Source: Nelumbo lutea
Lineage: Eukaryota > Streptophyta > Magnoliopsida > Proteales > Nelumbonaceae
Length of the DNA: 64,000 nt
Assembly (NCBI GenBank): GCA_022828595.1
Contig: JAKGHH010000005.1
Coordinates: 69,559,655-69,623,654, forward strand
Direction: 5' to 3'
Under the pieces are notes generated by a model. The model was given only the letters and a program-made list of their open reading frames with translations, was not told the DNA's origin and searched no databases. Of this stretch, positions 33,501-39,055 are shown in pieces. The position numbers and the translations under genes are program-made. Position 1 is the first letter of the stretch, and every line of letters starts with the position of its first letter.

Positions 33501-34734
33501 CACCTGTTTTTTGCATTGACAGTTGGGCCATGTTGTAAATTTTATATATGTTTATTAATAATCCCCATGTGCAGACTGTTCTCTATTTCAATATAGTATA
33601 TCTCAAAATTCCACCGGTTTTTAGTATCAATTTTTGTGTTCAAGCACAAACTTCTTGTTGAATGAGTTAAACATGTTGTAGACCTTTGGGTCTTGTGCTC
33701 TCTATAGGAAGTGAACCTTGTTTCTTGTGCATTTTGCTTTGTTATTTATGAGCTACTTCTTGCCAAGAAAGATGTGTTCCTCGCTTACCAGAAAATACAA
33801 GGAATAACTTGCAAAAGATTAAGTATTCATGGCCTATATCATTATCAGTTTATCACCATTGTCATCATATGTAATTTATCTCACTATGGGATTGGCAACT
33901 CTATTCTCATTCGTCCAACAACCTAAGCCTATGTCTCCATGTTCCCTGAACCCAGTCTCTTCATCAACCTAACCCTGATCTACAGCTACTGCACTTTCAT
34001 TCTGTGAGAGGTATCTATTATACATTTGTAAATACTTGTATAGACCTTATGTAATAGGAAACCTGTCACAGAGAGTATAGAAGTGCAAGAAAAAATGAGA
34101 CAGATCCAGACTCCCAACTTACACCAAAACGAGTCCTTATTTGTACATTTGTTGTCTTCATTTTGTGTGGCCAACCTTTCTTCTAAAAAGTTTGGCTAGT
34201 ATTATTAGAGTCTAAAATGTACAAGTCCTTATTTGCACATATGTTTATCTTTATTGAATGTGTTTCTTGATTGCTGAACATTTTGTCTGAAAGTTTTGGC
34301 TAGTATTATTAGTGTCCTATTAATTTTAGTGTTGTGTTGATTACAACTCTTGTAAAGCACATCCATACTTCGCTATCCACTTATCTCTAAATCTATGACA
34401 GACACTTGCTCAATTTCACCATCCTATTGCTATTGGATAATTGAGCTGTGACGGAAAATATGATGCTTAAACTTCAACCTATCTGCCCAATCTCTAATAT
34501 TTTGTTCATTAAATTTTGATCTCTACAATTGGGAAGTTTAACCCTTGGAAAGCTGTCCTTTGACTTTGTTGTTCTAGTACTAAGTTTCATAAGCTAACTT
34601 AAGCTGTATAAAACAGATCGATGTTGGCGGTTCTGGGTCTTGCAAATGAATCACATGCACAACGATCTTTTCATGCACCTTCTCTGCACACTTCAGATGC
34701 AGGTTCTTCGGTTCATGGTGCAACACTAACGTGA
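465..34734 (+). CDS. ESP4: Symplekin/PTA1 homologue (ESP4-like), 5'-truncated by window edge, 21 exons
   Basis: Symplekin is the scaffold that holds CPSF and CstF subunits together in the nucleus for pre-mRNA 3'-end cleavage and polyadenylation. Coding exons: 465-590, 720-1316, 1467-2111, 5074-5142, 7323-7436, 7507-7752, 12178-12225, 12771-12917, 15111-15272, 15581-15643, 15768-15878, 15987-16070, 16168-16215, 20253-20327, 20917-21012, 21801-21881, 21959-22030, 31903-31947, 32953-33036, 33128-33231, 34617-34734. Joined they give about 1044 codons without an internal stop. Plant homologues are roughly 1300 residues, so about 300 N-terminal residues (most of the DUF3453 HEAT domain) lie outside. 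Seen: the triple DPRR motif at the exon 2/3 junction, an 11-Ser run, a low-complexity linker, then the symplekin C-terminal helical domain (about residues 719-1020) with the hallmark [14 protein letters not shown]. All introns use GT-AG and are phase 0 except the last (phase 2). Introns are loaded with transposons, yet no exon is disrupted. Family assignment is by protein recognition and not by a search. Confidence 0.93.
720..1316 (+). CDS. ESP4: Symplekin visible exon 2
   Basis: 199 codons between a TTCAG acceptor and an AGG/GTACTA donor. Carries the KKRSLLQ and SAKRTRYGP basic stretches (possible nuclear localisation), then the conserved [19 protein letters not shown] segment and a Ser/Thr/Pro-rich linker. 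Ends in RDPRR. An alternative acceptor at 696 would put the exon in the wrong frame, which fixes the start at 720. Confidence 0.9.
1467..2111 (+). CDS. ESP4: Symplekin visible exon 3
   Basis: 215 codons, beginning [15 protein letters not shown], so the mature protein has three DPRR motifs in a row across the splice junction. Middle part is a disordered Ser/Thr/Glu linker with 11 consecutive Ser codons (five TCG, six TCA; 1821-1853), a trinucleotide repeat likely to vary in length. Ends with conserved [20 protein letters not shown] and LLAHLVAQ. Confidence 0.9.
2615..2766 (-). mobile_element. tRNA-derived SINE, copy a
   Basis: Read on the minus strand it starts GGGGCCATTACTTGGTGTAA, has an A-box-like TGGTGTAAATGG and, about 40 bp on, a B-box-like GGATTCAAGTC. 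A non-tRNA body with a run of A follows, ending GGGTAATGGT plus a T tract. The same layout recurs at 4361-4512 and 41048-41200. Family name not known to me. Confidence 0.6.
4361..4512 (+). mobile_element. tRNA-derived SINE, copy b
   Basis: Starts GGCCATTGCTTGGAGTAATG and shares TGGTAAAATCTTGGGCTG with copy a. It has a degenerate B box (GTTTGAGTCTGA; about 15 bp deleted just before it) and the same GGATAATGGTTTTTT tail. Opposite orientation to copy a. Confidence 0.6.
5074..5142 (+). CDS. ESP4: Symplekin visible exon 4
   Basis: 23 codons, [27 protein letters not shown] acceptor and AAG/GTACAT donor. Phase 0 on both sides. Confidence 0.85.
5456..5635 (+). repeat. Tandem duplication, 95-bp period, 2 units
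   Basis: The block beginning TCTTTTGTAGAACTTCACTT at 5456 is repeated from 5551 almost without change, including the TGTGTGTGTGCACACTCACG stretch. The near identity points to a recent event. Confidence 0.9.
5829..5943. mobile_element. Small MITE-like element
   Basis: Ends are TAGGGATGCAAATTAG and, inverted, TTAGGAGTGCTACTTGGG, a short imperfect terminal inverted repeat. A related element with TAGGAGTTCAAGTTCAG / TAGGGGTGCAACTTGGG ends lies at 6458-6560. Target duplications were not clear. Confidence 0.4.
5990..6340 (+). pseudogene. LINE (L1-type) 3' remnant with RNase H-like domain
   Basis: The + strand encodes [20 protein letters not shown] and then [18 protein letters not shown]. These are the conserved acidic GDS and ADxLAK elements of the plant LINE RNase H (RVT_3) domain. 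It ends in an untranslated tail and TTGCTGATAAAAAAA, an A-rich LINE terminus seen again at 6825-6841. The 5' part of the element is missing. Confidence 0.65.
6458..6560. mobile_element. Small MITE-like element, same type as 5829-5943
   Basis: Imperfect inverted ends TAGGAGTTCAAG and TAGGGGTGCAAC; internal sequence similar in style to the copy 0.6 kb upstream. Confidence 0.35.
6590..6841 (+). pseudogene. Second LINE RNase H remnant
   Basis: Encodes [20 protein letters not shown] followed by [10 protein letters not shown], resembling the first strand and second motif of the RVT_3 RNase H fold (the GIGG....G...W.FSG pattern). Terminates in GATGCTGATAAAAAAAAA. It represents a different part of the domain from the remnant at 5990, so the two may be separate insertions or one rearranged element. 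Confidence 0.5.
7323..7436 (+). CDS. ESP4: Symplekin visible exon 5
   Basis: 38 codons, [20 protein letters not shown] and onward to [17 protein letters not shown] acceptor; ATG/GTAGGG donor. Confidence 0.87.
7507..7752 (+). CDS. ESP4: Symplekin visible exon 6
   Basis: 82 codons starting [20 protein letters not shown] and ending HACLDIALK. Preceded by the shortest intron of the gene (70 bp, 7437-7506). Confidence 0.88.
9110..9425. mobile_element. GC-richer element with CCGGTT/GACCCG motifs (MITE-like)
   Basis: A locally GC-rich island in an AT-rich intron, full of AACCGGTTCCG and GTTGACCCG type words. Its ends carry GATGTTTTCAAACC and, inverted, CAATGTTTTAAAAAAC, which resemble a terminal inverted repeat. 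No transposase. Class uncertain. Confidence 0.35.
9420..9612 (-). pseudogene. Ty1/copia gag N-terminal remnant
   Basis: On the minus strand, after [12 protein letters not shown], a shifted frame reads [13 protein letters not shown]. This matches the conserved copia gag start (compare [14 protein letters not shown] in the element at 28612). Broken by a frameshift and stop; no LTR found next to it. Confidence 0.5.
12178..12225 (+). CDS. ESP4: Symplekin visible exon 7 (micro-exon)
   Basis: 16 codons, [16 protein letters not shown], flanked by TTTCAG and CTG/GTATGT. Being phase 0 and 48 bp long, skipping it would keep the frame. Confidence 0.85.
12771..12917 (+). CDS. ESP4: Symplekin visible exon 8
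   Basis: 49 codons, [20 protein letters not shown] to [15 protein letters not shown] acceptor and AAT/GTATGG donor. Confidence 0.87.
12918..15110 (+). other. Symplekin intron 8 (2.2 kb)
   Basis: Non-coding for the host gene. Mostly occupied by the LINE remnant 13340-14777; also a short poly(G) tract near 14966. Confidence 0.75.
13340..14777 (+). pseudogene. LINE (L1-type) 3' end: zinc-binding RT tail plus RNase H, degenerate
   Basis: The + strand encodes, with stops and frameshifts, [16 protein letters not shown] (start of the zf-RVT region) and then a Cys/His cluster [18 protein letters not shown] with the following W...L pattern. After that come [20 protein letters not shown] (RNase H first strand with catalytic Asp) and, out of frame, a late [22 protein letters not shown] end. 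The tail is CTTAAAAAAAATG. Domain order matches plant L1 elements. No reverse transcriptase core or endonuclease remains, so this is a 5'-truncated dead copy. Confidence 0.8.
15111..15272 (+). CDS. ESP4: Symplekin visible exon 9
   Basis: 54 codons. An acidic Ser-rich linker ([15 protein letters not shown]) followed by the conserved helix [18 protein letters not shown]. Confidence 0.88.
15346..15580 (+). repeat. Short tandem duplication at intron 9 acceptor, interrupted by a MITE
   Basis: AAAAGTTGCTTGRCATTAA ... GTTGGTTCATTTTTCT occurs twice (15346-15365 plus 15495-15527, and 15528-15580). The second unit provides the real CTCACAG acceptor of exon 10. The first unit has the MITE 15366-15494 inside it. 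Confidence 0.8.
15366..15494. mobile_element. Tourist-like (PIF/Harbinger) MITE, 129 bp
   Basis: Terminal inverted repeat GGCTATGTTTGGTTTGAAGG against the inverted right end GGCTATGTTTGGTTTGAAAG. Flanked by TAA (15363-15365 and 15495-15497), the 3-bp target duplication typical of this superfamily. The neighbouring duplicated unit at 15528-15580 acts as an empty site with a single TAA. Related copies lie at 49634-49831. Confidence 0.85.
15581..15643 (+). CDS. ESP4: Symplekin visible exon 10
   Basis: 21 codons, [20 protein letters not shown], start of the C-terminal helical domain. Confidence 0.88.
15768..15878 (+). CDS. ESP4: Symplekin visible exon 11
   Basis: 37 codons, [20 protein letters not shown] to SENLLMLV boundary. 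ATTGCAG acceptor; CTG/GTACAA donor. Confidence 0.88.
15987..16070 (+). CDS. ESP4: Symplekin visible exon 12
   Basis: 28 codons, [34 protein letters not shown] acceptor, AAG/GTTATC donor. Confidence 0.87.
16168..16215 (+). CDS. ESP4: Symplekin visible exon 13 (micro-exon)
   Basis: 16 codons, [16 protein letters not shown], followed by a 4.0 kb intron. Confidence 0.86.
16925..17060 (+). pseudogene. LINE RNase H fragment
   Basis: Encodes [20 protein letters not shown], matching the VEGDS..VI.W element of the RVT_3 RNase H domain, then runs to a stop. An inverted LINE-type tail (TTTTTTTATCAGCAACAA) lies at 16738 and may belong to another insertion. Confidence 0.5.
17711..17790 (+). repeat. Short tandem repeat, about 29-bp period, 3 copies
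   Basis: GGGTTTCTTAGAAGAATTT recurs at 17713, 17743 and 17772, separated by T runs and GGGAGG. Confidence 0.85.
18329..18570 (+). pseudogene. Ty1/copia integrase core remnant
   Basis: Encodes [18 protein letters not shown] and then [20 protein letters not shown] and NVPRTLW. These align by eye with the copia integrase signature (DNGxEY ... QQNGxAExKxR ... NVPxxxW). The segment between the second Asp region and the QNG motif is shortened, and neighbouring domains are gone. Confidence 0.6.
18870..18960 (-). mobile_element. SINE fragment resembling the Au family 3' region
   Basis: On the minus strand it contains GGCAGGAGTCTCGTGCACTG followed by GGATGCCCTTT. From memory this matches the conserved end of the widespread plant Au SINE. 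The tRNA-like 5' part was not identified. Assignment not checked against a library. Confidence 0.45.
20253..20327 (+). CDS. ESP4: Symplekin visible exon 14
   Basis: 25 codons, [25 protein letters not shown]; a highly conserved part of the C-terminal domain. Confidence 0.88.
20917..21012 (+). CDS. ESP4: Symplekin visible exon 15
   Basis: 32 codons, [20 protein letters not shown] to GIALKK. Its 3' end and donor are copied again 147 bp downstream in a decayed form (see repeat at 20980-21270). Confidence 0.88.
20980..21270 (+). repeat. 147-bp tandem duplication of the exon 15 end plus start of intron 15
   Basis: Unit 1 (20980-21126) holds the real exon end GGAATTGCTCTTAAAAAG and donor GTATGG. 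Unit 2 (from 21127) repeats it as GAAATGCTCTTGAAAAG followed by GCATGC. The likeness continues through GACCTGTTGACTGCAA / AACCTGTTAACTGCAA. The duplicated donor has lost GT. Confidence 0.8.
21801..21881 (+). CDS. ESP4: Symplekin visible exon 16
   Basis: 27 codons, [20 protein letters not shown] to LNQL. GTTTCAG acceptor, TTG/GTATGT donor. Confidence 0.88.
21959..22030 (+). CDS. ESP4: Symplekin visible exon 17
   Basis: 24 codons, [24 protein letters not shown]. Followed by the 9.9 kb intron that holds the nested copia elements. Confidence 0.88.
22403..22589 (+). repeat. Outer copia 5' LTR
   Basis: Starts TGTAATCTTAGTTATGTGCC, contains a CTT-rich 3' half and ends ATCA next to the primer binding site. 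The first about 110 bp match the 3' LTR closely. Confidence 0.85.
22590..22601 (+). promoter_or_regulatory. Primer binding site, outer copia
   Basis: TGGTATCAGAGC, the usual copia site complementary to the 3' end of initiator tRNA-Met, directly after the LTR. Confidence 0.9.
23134..23940 (+). pseudogene. Outer copia gag
   Basis: Starts [17 protein letters not shown], shifts frame near 23340, then continues through the gag core ([32 protein letters not shown]). It breaks in the zinc knuckle, where WCTHC is followed by a stop. Nucleocapsid function is lost. Confidence 0.8.
24190..25600 (+). pseudogene. Outer copia protease and integrase region
   Basis: Protease active site [10 protein letters not shown] at about 24208-24237 is intact. 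A frameshift leads into [15 protein letters not shown] and the pre-integrase zinc motif [17 protein letters not shown] (to a stop at 24656). The integrase core follows in pieces: [16 protein letters not shown], then [15 protein letters not shown] and [13 protein letters not shown]. Several stops. The domain is cut at 25604 by the nested element. Confidence 0.75.
25605..25963 (-). repeat. Nested copia 3' LTR
   Basis: On the + strand it runs from TATAGGTGTTCAAGAC to GTTCTCTACA. The terminal TG of the other LTR reads TA here. Next to the inverted polypurine tract CTCCCCCTCAAT at 25964. Confidence 0.88.
25949..27115 (-). pseudogene. Nested copia integrase
   Basis: Zinc-binding part reads [20 protein letters not shown] (TGA replacing CGA, a C-to-T change at a CpG) and then [10 protein letters not shown]. 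Downstream a 379-residue frame is open from 27088: first Asp in [12 protein letters not shown], second in [10 protein letters not shown], Glu in [11 protein letters not shown], so the D,D-35-E triad is present. The C-terminal part ends [10 protein letters not shown], encoded by the polypurine tract itself, with the stop 14 bp inside the LTR. No RT follows. Confidence 0.85.
27260..27535 (-). pseudogene. Nested copia protease
   Basis: Reads [20 protein letters not shown] then [19 protein letters not shown]. The catalytic D-S/T-G signature of retroviral-type aspartic proteases is D-L-G here (TTA instead of TCA), which would be expected to damage activity. Confidence 0.7.
27560..28612 (-). pseudogene. 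Nested copia gag with zinc knuckle
   Basis: Starts [20 protein letters not shown], then the conserved [18 protein letters not shown] and [20 protein letters not shown]. The frame breaks near 28200, continues in pieces ([15 protein letters not shown]), and reopens at 27844 with the CCHC knuckle [14 protein letters not shown] (C-x2-C-x4-H-x4-C intact). A Ser/Ala-rich linker follows. Confidence 0.8.
29414..29425 (-). promoter_or_regulatory. Primer binding site, nested copia
   Basis: GCTCTGATACCA on the + strand, i.e. TGGTATCAGAGC on the element strand, abutting the LTR; initiator tRNA-Met type. Confidence 0.9.
29426..29795 (-). repeat. Nested copia 5' LTR
   Basis: On the + strand from TGTAGGTGTTCAAGAC to GTTCTCTACA, 370 bp, followed by the target duplication GATAC. 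Confidence 0.9.
29796..31420 (+). pseudogene. Outer copia reverse transcriptase and RNase H
   Basis: After the nested element the frame resumes with the integrase C-terminus ([20 protein letters not shown]) and RT ([38 protein letters not shown], catalytic YVDDIIIT near 30536). RNase H follows with [29 protein letters not shown] and [12 protein letters not shown]. Frameshifts near 30100, 30270 and 30690; the RNase H frame 30700-31341 is open to its stop. Confidence 0.85.
31431..31445 (+). promoter_or_regulatory. Polypurine tract, outer copia
   Basis: CTTGAGGGGGAGTGA immediately before the TG of the 3' LTR; primes plus-strand synthesis. Confidence 0.75.
31446..31567 (+). repeat. Outer copia 3' LTR, shortened
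   Basis: TGTAATCTTAGTTATGTGCC to a CTT repeat ending TTCA. Matches the first 110 bp of the 5' LTR with few changes but lacks its last about 65 bp. Confidence 0.75.
31903..31947 (+). CDS. ESP4: Symplekin visible exon 18 (micro-exon)
   Basis: 15 codons, [23 protein letters not shown] acceptor and CAG/GTATGC donor. Recognition depends on crossing a 9.9 kb transposon-filled intron. Confidence 0.86.
32001..32026 (+). repeat. (TG)13 microsatellite
   Basis: Uninterrupted TG dinucleotides in symplekin intron 18. Confidence 0.95.
32463..32718. mobile_element. Tourist-like MITE rich in GGAAT/ATTCC, 256 bp
   Basis: Left end GGCCTCGTTTGGTTCATG, inverted right end GGGTCTGCTTGGTTCACA. TTA target duplications at 32460-32462 and 32719-32721. 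The interior is packed with GGAATCGGAATCCCATTCC type words in both orientations, so single strands would fold strongly. Confidence 0.75.
32953..33036 (+). CDS. ESP4: Symplekin visible exon 19
   Basis: 28 codons starting with the most diagnostic symplekin segment, [20 protein letters not shown], ending HVLLQ. Confidence 0.92.
33128..33231 (+). CDS. ESP4: Symplekin visible exon 20
   Basis: 34 codons plus 2 nt, [20 protein letters not shown] to RASLP plus the first two bases of an Arg codon. The only exon ending in phase 2. Confidence 0.9.
33232..34616 (+). other. Symplekin intron 20 (1.4 kb, phase 2)
   Basis: Non-coding. A short imperfect direct repeat (GGCTAGTATTATTAG near 34192 and 34299) is present; no transposon recognised. 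Confidence 0.7.
34617..34734 (+). CDS. ESP4: Symplekin terminal exon with stop codon
   Basis: Completes the split Arg codon, continues [20 protein letters not shown] and ends at TGA 34732-34734. The 3' UTR follows; its poly(A) site was not resolved. Confidence 0.88.
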
Positions 34735-35770
34735 CACCTATAGCCATTGAGCTCTAGAACTTGACTAGCAGCGCTTCAATCATCATGGAGGGTGAGAAAA
34801 TGTTTATTGGCCCCATCCCATGGTTGCTATTGTTGAAAAGGAACAACAGTGGACGGCCCTGATAGACCTTGTCACGTGAGGTTATGAACAATGGGCGGAT
34901 TTTAACTGGTTAATAGCATGGAATCAGCGGGAAGGAATCATTTTATAGAGGGAGGAGAAATGTTGAAGAAAAGGATCCCTTCTTTGCAAGCCCGTAGGAG
35001 AATGTATCATAGTTGTATCTTATTTTCATTTTATTAGCTTATCCTTTTTTCCATCATAGTTTGATGATTTATGTTCTTTCCCGTCCCAATCTAGGGCTTG
35101 TTCAATAATATCTTTTGTTGAGTCTGTAATTTGTAGTTAAGTTTTGATCAGTCACGAGCGTCTTCCGTTTTAAATCTCTGTATTGTTGATTCTGAATGTA
35201 ATGGCTATTTGCTTTACCTCAGATTTACATTTTCAACTAATACGTTCATACAGATAGGTCTCAACTCTCAAGGGAGTTGATCTAGTGTTTATGTGGGCCA
35301 CGCCTAATATAACCTTTTGAAAGTTCAATGCTAAAGAATTATATCAGGAGCCAGCATTTATGTTGACTATTCAAAATTTTGGAAGCTGATCACTACAAGT
35401 ACAAGACCAAAATTCTAAGTTGGAATTTAACATTTCAATATTGCCTTGATTATCTATGCTATCAAAAGGACCTTCTATATACCTTTGGTCATCAAGGAAA
35501 TACTAATGGGATAACTGATAGCAATCAGAAGTATATGCCAACCTATGCTTTTGAGTGGTAACCTGATTGCTAAATACCTTACTTGCCTGTTTGCAGTGCC
35601 TCGATTATACTGATGCATAAGTATGAGAATGCTAAGTGATCTGAGTGTAAATTTTGACGTTTGACTCTTTTATTTGCAATGAAGACGAAATAAAATAAAG
35701 TCTGAACCAAATTAAGTAAAGCCGAATGCAGTTACTGTATCCTCATGTATCTGTACTGGTGCAAATAAAA

Positions 35771-35917
35771 TTGCACTTCAAACAAATGGAGCCTTTGGAT
35801 CCCGATCAAATCAGAGGTGATGCACTTGTATATAAAAAATTGCACTTCAAATTTCAAACAAATGGAGCTTTTGGATCCCGATCGAATCAGAGATGATGCA
35901 CTTGTACATAAATATTT
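35771..35917 (+). repeat. Imperfect tandem duplication of about 70 bp
   Basis: TTGCACTTCAAACAAATGGA and TTTGGATCCCGATCRAATCA through GATGCACTTGTA occur twice in a row. The same pair is present in copy 2 (about 53780-53925), so it predates the large duplication. Confidence 0.85.
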
Positions 35918-36114
35918 TGTATACTTGGGTATGTTAAAATAAATTAGAAAATATAAATTTCTGAATTTTCGTATTTCTATTTTGATCGTGTTTCTTTGGA
36001 AAAGCTTTGGCCGTTGGGGGTCAATAGCCTCTGTTGTTGAGAGCATTTTTGGAAATGCCACGCTACCATAGAGTGGGGTAAAATAGTAATTGCCTTCTAT
36101 TTCTTTTGAATTAT

Positions 36115-36165
36115 AAACGAGTCAACTTTGATCAGCATATACTGGTGATCAAAGTTGACTCGTTT
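36115..36165. repeat. Perfect 20-bp inverted repeat (hairpin), copy 1 only
   Basis: Left arm 36115-36134 is the exact reverse complement of right arm 36146-36165, with an 11-base loop. In copy 2 the right arm is present with two changes, but the left arm is replaced by 52 unrelated bases (54129-54180). Confidence 0.9.
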
Positions 36166-38884
36166 TCTTTTCGTCTCCTATCGTTTTCCCTCCCTATATA
36201 TGTGGGTGATTGTGTGGATAACACTGACGTATGGTGTGGAGCTGCCATGTCCTGGAAACCAACCAAAGACTCGTAATATTGCTTGCCCACGAAGTCACAA
36301 TCTGGCACCAGCGAACATGTACTCGTTCATTTAAAAAATTAATAAATAAATACCAGCCTGGGAGAATATTCAACTCGGGAAAGGCAATATGGCTGCAACC
36401 TGCAAATAGGGGAGGGGGGGGAGCCATGCCCCCAATCCCCATTTATATGTCTTATATTTTGGCCCATCTAGTTGTTCAGCTTTTACCCCCCCCCCCCCCC
36501 TTGTAAAAGCAAAATAAATTAACATTCGAATTCAATACAATAGAGATATGGTATATTCAAAGCTAAATATGTGAAATATGGATTCAAATAAATTTGTTTC
36601 TACATTCAGAAATCTGACTGAAGCAGCATAAATCTACAAAGCTAAATATGATAAAGAATAAACTGTATGATATAAACAGAAAAAGTAGGTTTTTTTTTAA
36701 ATTCCAAATCCTACTTAATCCTAAAAAGCCCTGAGTTAGAATTATAAAGAATCCAATGATCAAGTGGTCCAACACAAGCACGCGCGTACAGATCACAGTT
36801 TTCACACAAAGAAATCAGATTCTAGCAGATTGAATCAAATGACGCCTGAATTCAATTTGATTAATAAATAGATCACATTTTCAAAACTGACCCAATCTGA
36901 TTATGGTGACATCAGAAATCTGAATCCAGTTTATGGATTGGAGTTGAATTCTAACTTCATTAAAACCAATCCATTTGCAGCCCTGAAAGGCAAGAAGCTT
37001 TGATGGGGTTGAGTTTATACACCTACCCTGTTCTGAAAATGTATGGCTTATAATATTATCAACTTCTGTCTTTGAATTACTGTGCAAGTCGAACGAAGTT
37101 AAGGTCAACCCCAACCCAACCCAAGCTGTTAAGGTTGGTACAGCCCAACCTTTGAATTCCTGAATTCCTGTTCAGGTTATAGCCCAATTTCTTCACTTTT
37201 TTTTTCATTAAAATGTTAGTATAATTTTAAGATGGACTGATATTAGATACATATGGGTACAAGGTTATGGTGCTTTAGGAGTAATTTAAAATTATTGAAT
37301 GCATATATTTGGTTTCATACATACGTACATACGTGTTTGTTTTTGTACAAATACAGAAACATGTTAAATTCGCGTTGAAGTTGCGAAAATGCATCATCCC
37401 TAACCCAACACAGAGCTCTATTTTTCTTGCTTGCCTTGTCTTTGTTTTTTTTCTTTTTTCCTGCTTTGTTCCTGATTAATGAATTGTCTGGTTTACCCAA
37501 AAAAAGGAAAACACAATCGAGAGTCAAATTCATATTTTTCAACCGAAACCCTAGCACAACATTCAAGCCAACATTTTTAGATTGGGGTCAGAACTTCAGA
37601 TAACCCAGCCCAAGAAACACTCCTAATTCCCAATTTTCCCATGCATGTACGGGTCCTTCATGTTCTCAATAGAATCATCTCTTTTCAAGCAAATGAAAAA
37701 AGAGAAACCAAATGCTTATAATTTTGCACTCGAATAGGTGATATTTATAATGGCGCTGTAGGAAAGAAAATGTTTCAAAAGACCATTCTTCAATTATATG
37801 ATTATCTATTAAACGCCCCAAATCCAAAGGGACTACAGAATACAAGAACTAGTCCAAATTGCTGGAACAAAGCTAGATTTGTAGCACAATTTTTCCTTGA
37901 AACACAAAAAACAAAAAACAAAAAAAAACGATCTATAAAATGGCTCTCACTTGATTTTGATACAAGGCCTACCAAAAGATAGGGTATTGGCACAAACCAG
38001 AAATTTTGGTGTGCATGATTTGAGTCAGAAATCCAGTATTCCAGTGCAAAAAAAATTTACAAGTACATCACAAAAGCAACATCAACTCTACAGCAAGATT
38101 GAATACTGATTCCCGCAAAAGAATATAAAGCAGAAGAATTTTAAAAGATACAAAAGAACACTGATTCTCTTCTGGACTGTTGCTGTTGTGCTGTTATATG
38201 CTAATGCTGCTACTGCTGTTGATGGTCGACAGTGGAGGCACTAACAATTGTGTGCTGCGGGATGAGGAAGCCCACAAGATCTAGATATTGTTAAAGCCAC
38301 TGTCATGAAAAAGTAAAATGAAGTATGAGAATACAGTTTACTTATTGAATTAGTTTAAAAAGATAAAGGAGAGTCTATTTCCTTTCACAAGAAACACTAA
38401 AAACTTGCAAAGTTCAAAAGCTACCAAGTCAATGCCAAAAAACCCTACTTTACAGAATTCCAAACAAATGGTAATTATTGAGAGTCTAAAAATAATGCAT
38501 GGAAAGGCATCTAACAAGCAGAACCAAAAAAAAGCATTAAGCAACTCAAATCTATTAGGATAATCACAGCCACCACAATCCATAACTTACAACACCTGAT
38601 GCAGGAAAAGGTTAGGTTTATAGGAGAAAAGCAAGAAGCAGGAACACTATTATATAACCGCTTCAATAGAATTTGTGGTTATCTGCACAAAAGATTTTAA
38701 TAAAAAAATATAAATTTTCCAATTTATTTACATACTTTGTCTTTTAGATAAGAAAAAGAAAACAGCTTTTATTTTCATTCGATCAGTGTCTGCAACTGCT
38801 ACTGTTTCAAATGTTAGGAGAATTCTTAAAGTGATTATAAACAGACCTGCTTCATTGACAAAATAATTAAGCAGCTGAGTTTCT

Positions 38885-39055
38885 TCACTTCAGAGGAAGT
38901 ATAACATCCAGATTCTTCTGTAACCGCCAACCTCTGGGATGAACAAGACCATGAGCTTCCAAATGAAGATGCCAATTCAAAACCCTGCCACACCCATGGG
39001 GTATGCCTTCCATTTGACTTTCATCTTCCACCACCTGCTCTATAAATGTAGTCTC
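38885..39055 (-). CDS. IRX9H: IRX9H-like copy 1, exon 3 with stop
   Basis: TTCTCAG acceptor, 56 codons [20 protein letters not shown] to [15 protein letters not shown] at 38887-38885. Confidence 0.87.
   Translation of the reverse strand, partial: ETTFIEQVVEDESQMEGIPHGCGRVLNWHLHLEAHGLVHPRGWRLQKNLDVILPLK

Larger units (their letters stand above)
34735..38884. other. Convergent intergenic region between symplekin and IRX9H copy 1
   Basis: Holds the symplekin 3' UTR (left) and IRX9H 3' UTR (right, read on the minus strand; AATAAA-like ATAAAA near 38765). The large duplication begins at or before 35420. It also contains a tandem repeat at 35771-35917, a 20-bp perfect palindrome at 36115-36165 and long C and G homopolymers near 36411 and 36487. 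Nothing coding was supported. Confidence 0.7.

Noticed and set aside
36194..36506. Overlapping open frames on both strands, also seen in copy 2 (54243-54563)
   Set aside because: They recur only because the whole segment is duplicated. The frames change length between copies through indels and homopolymers, so there is no sign of coding constraint.
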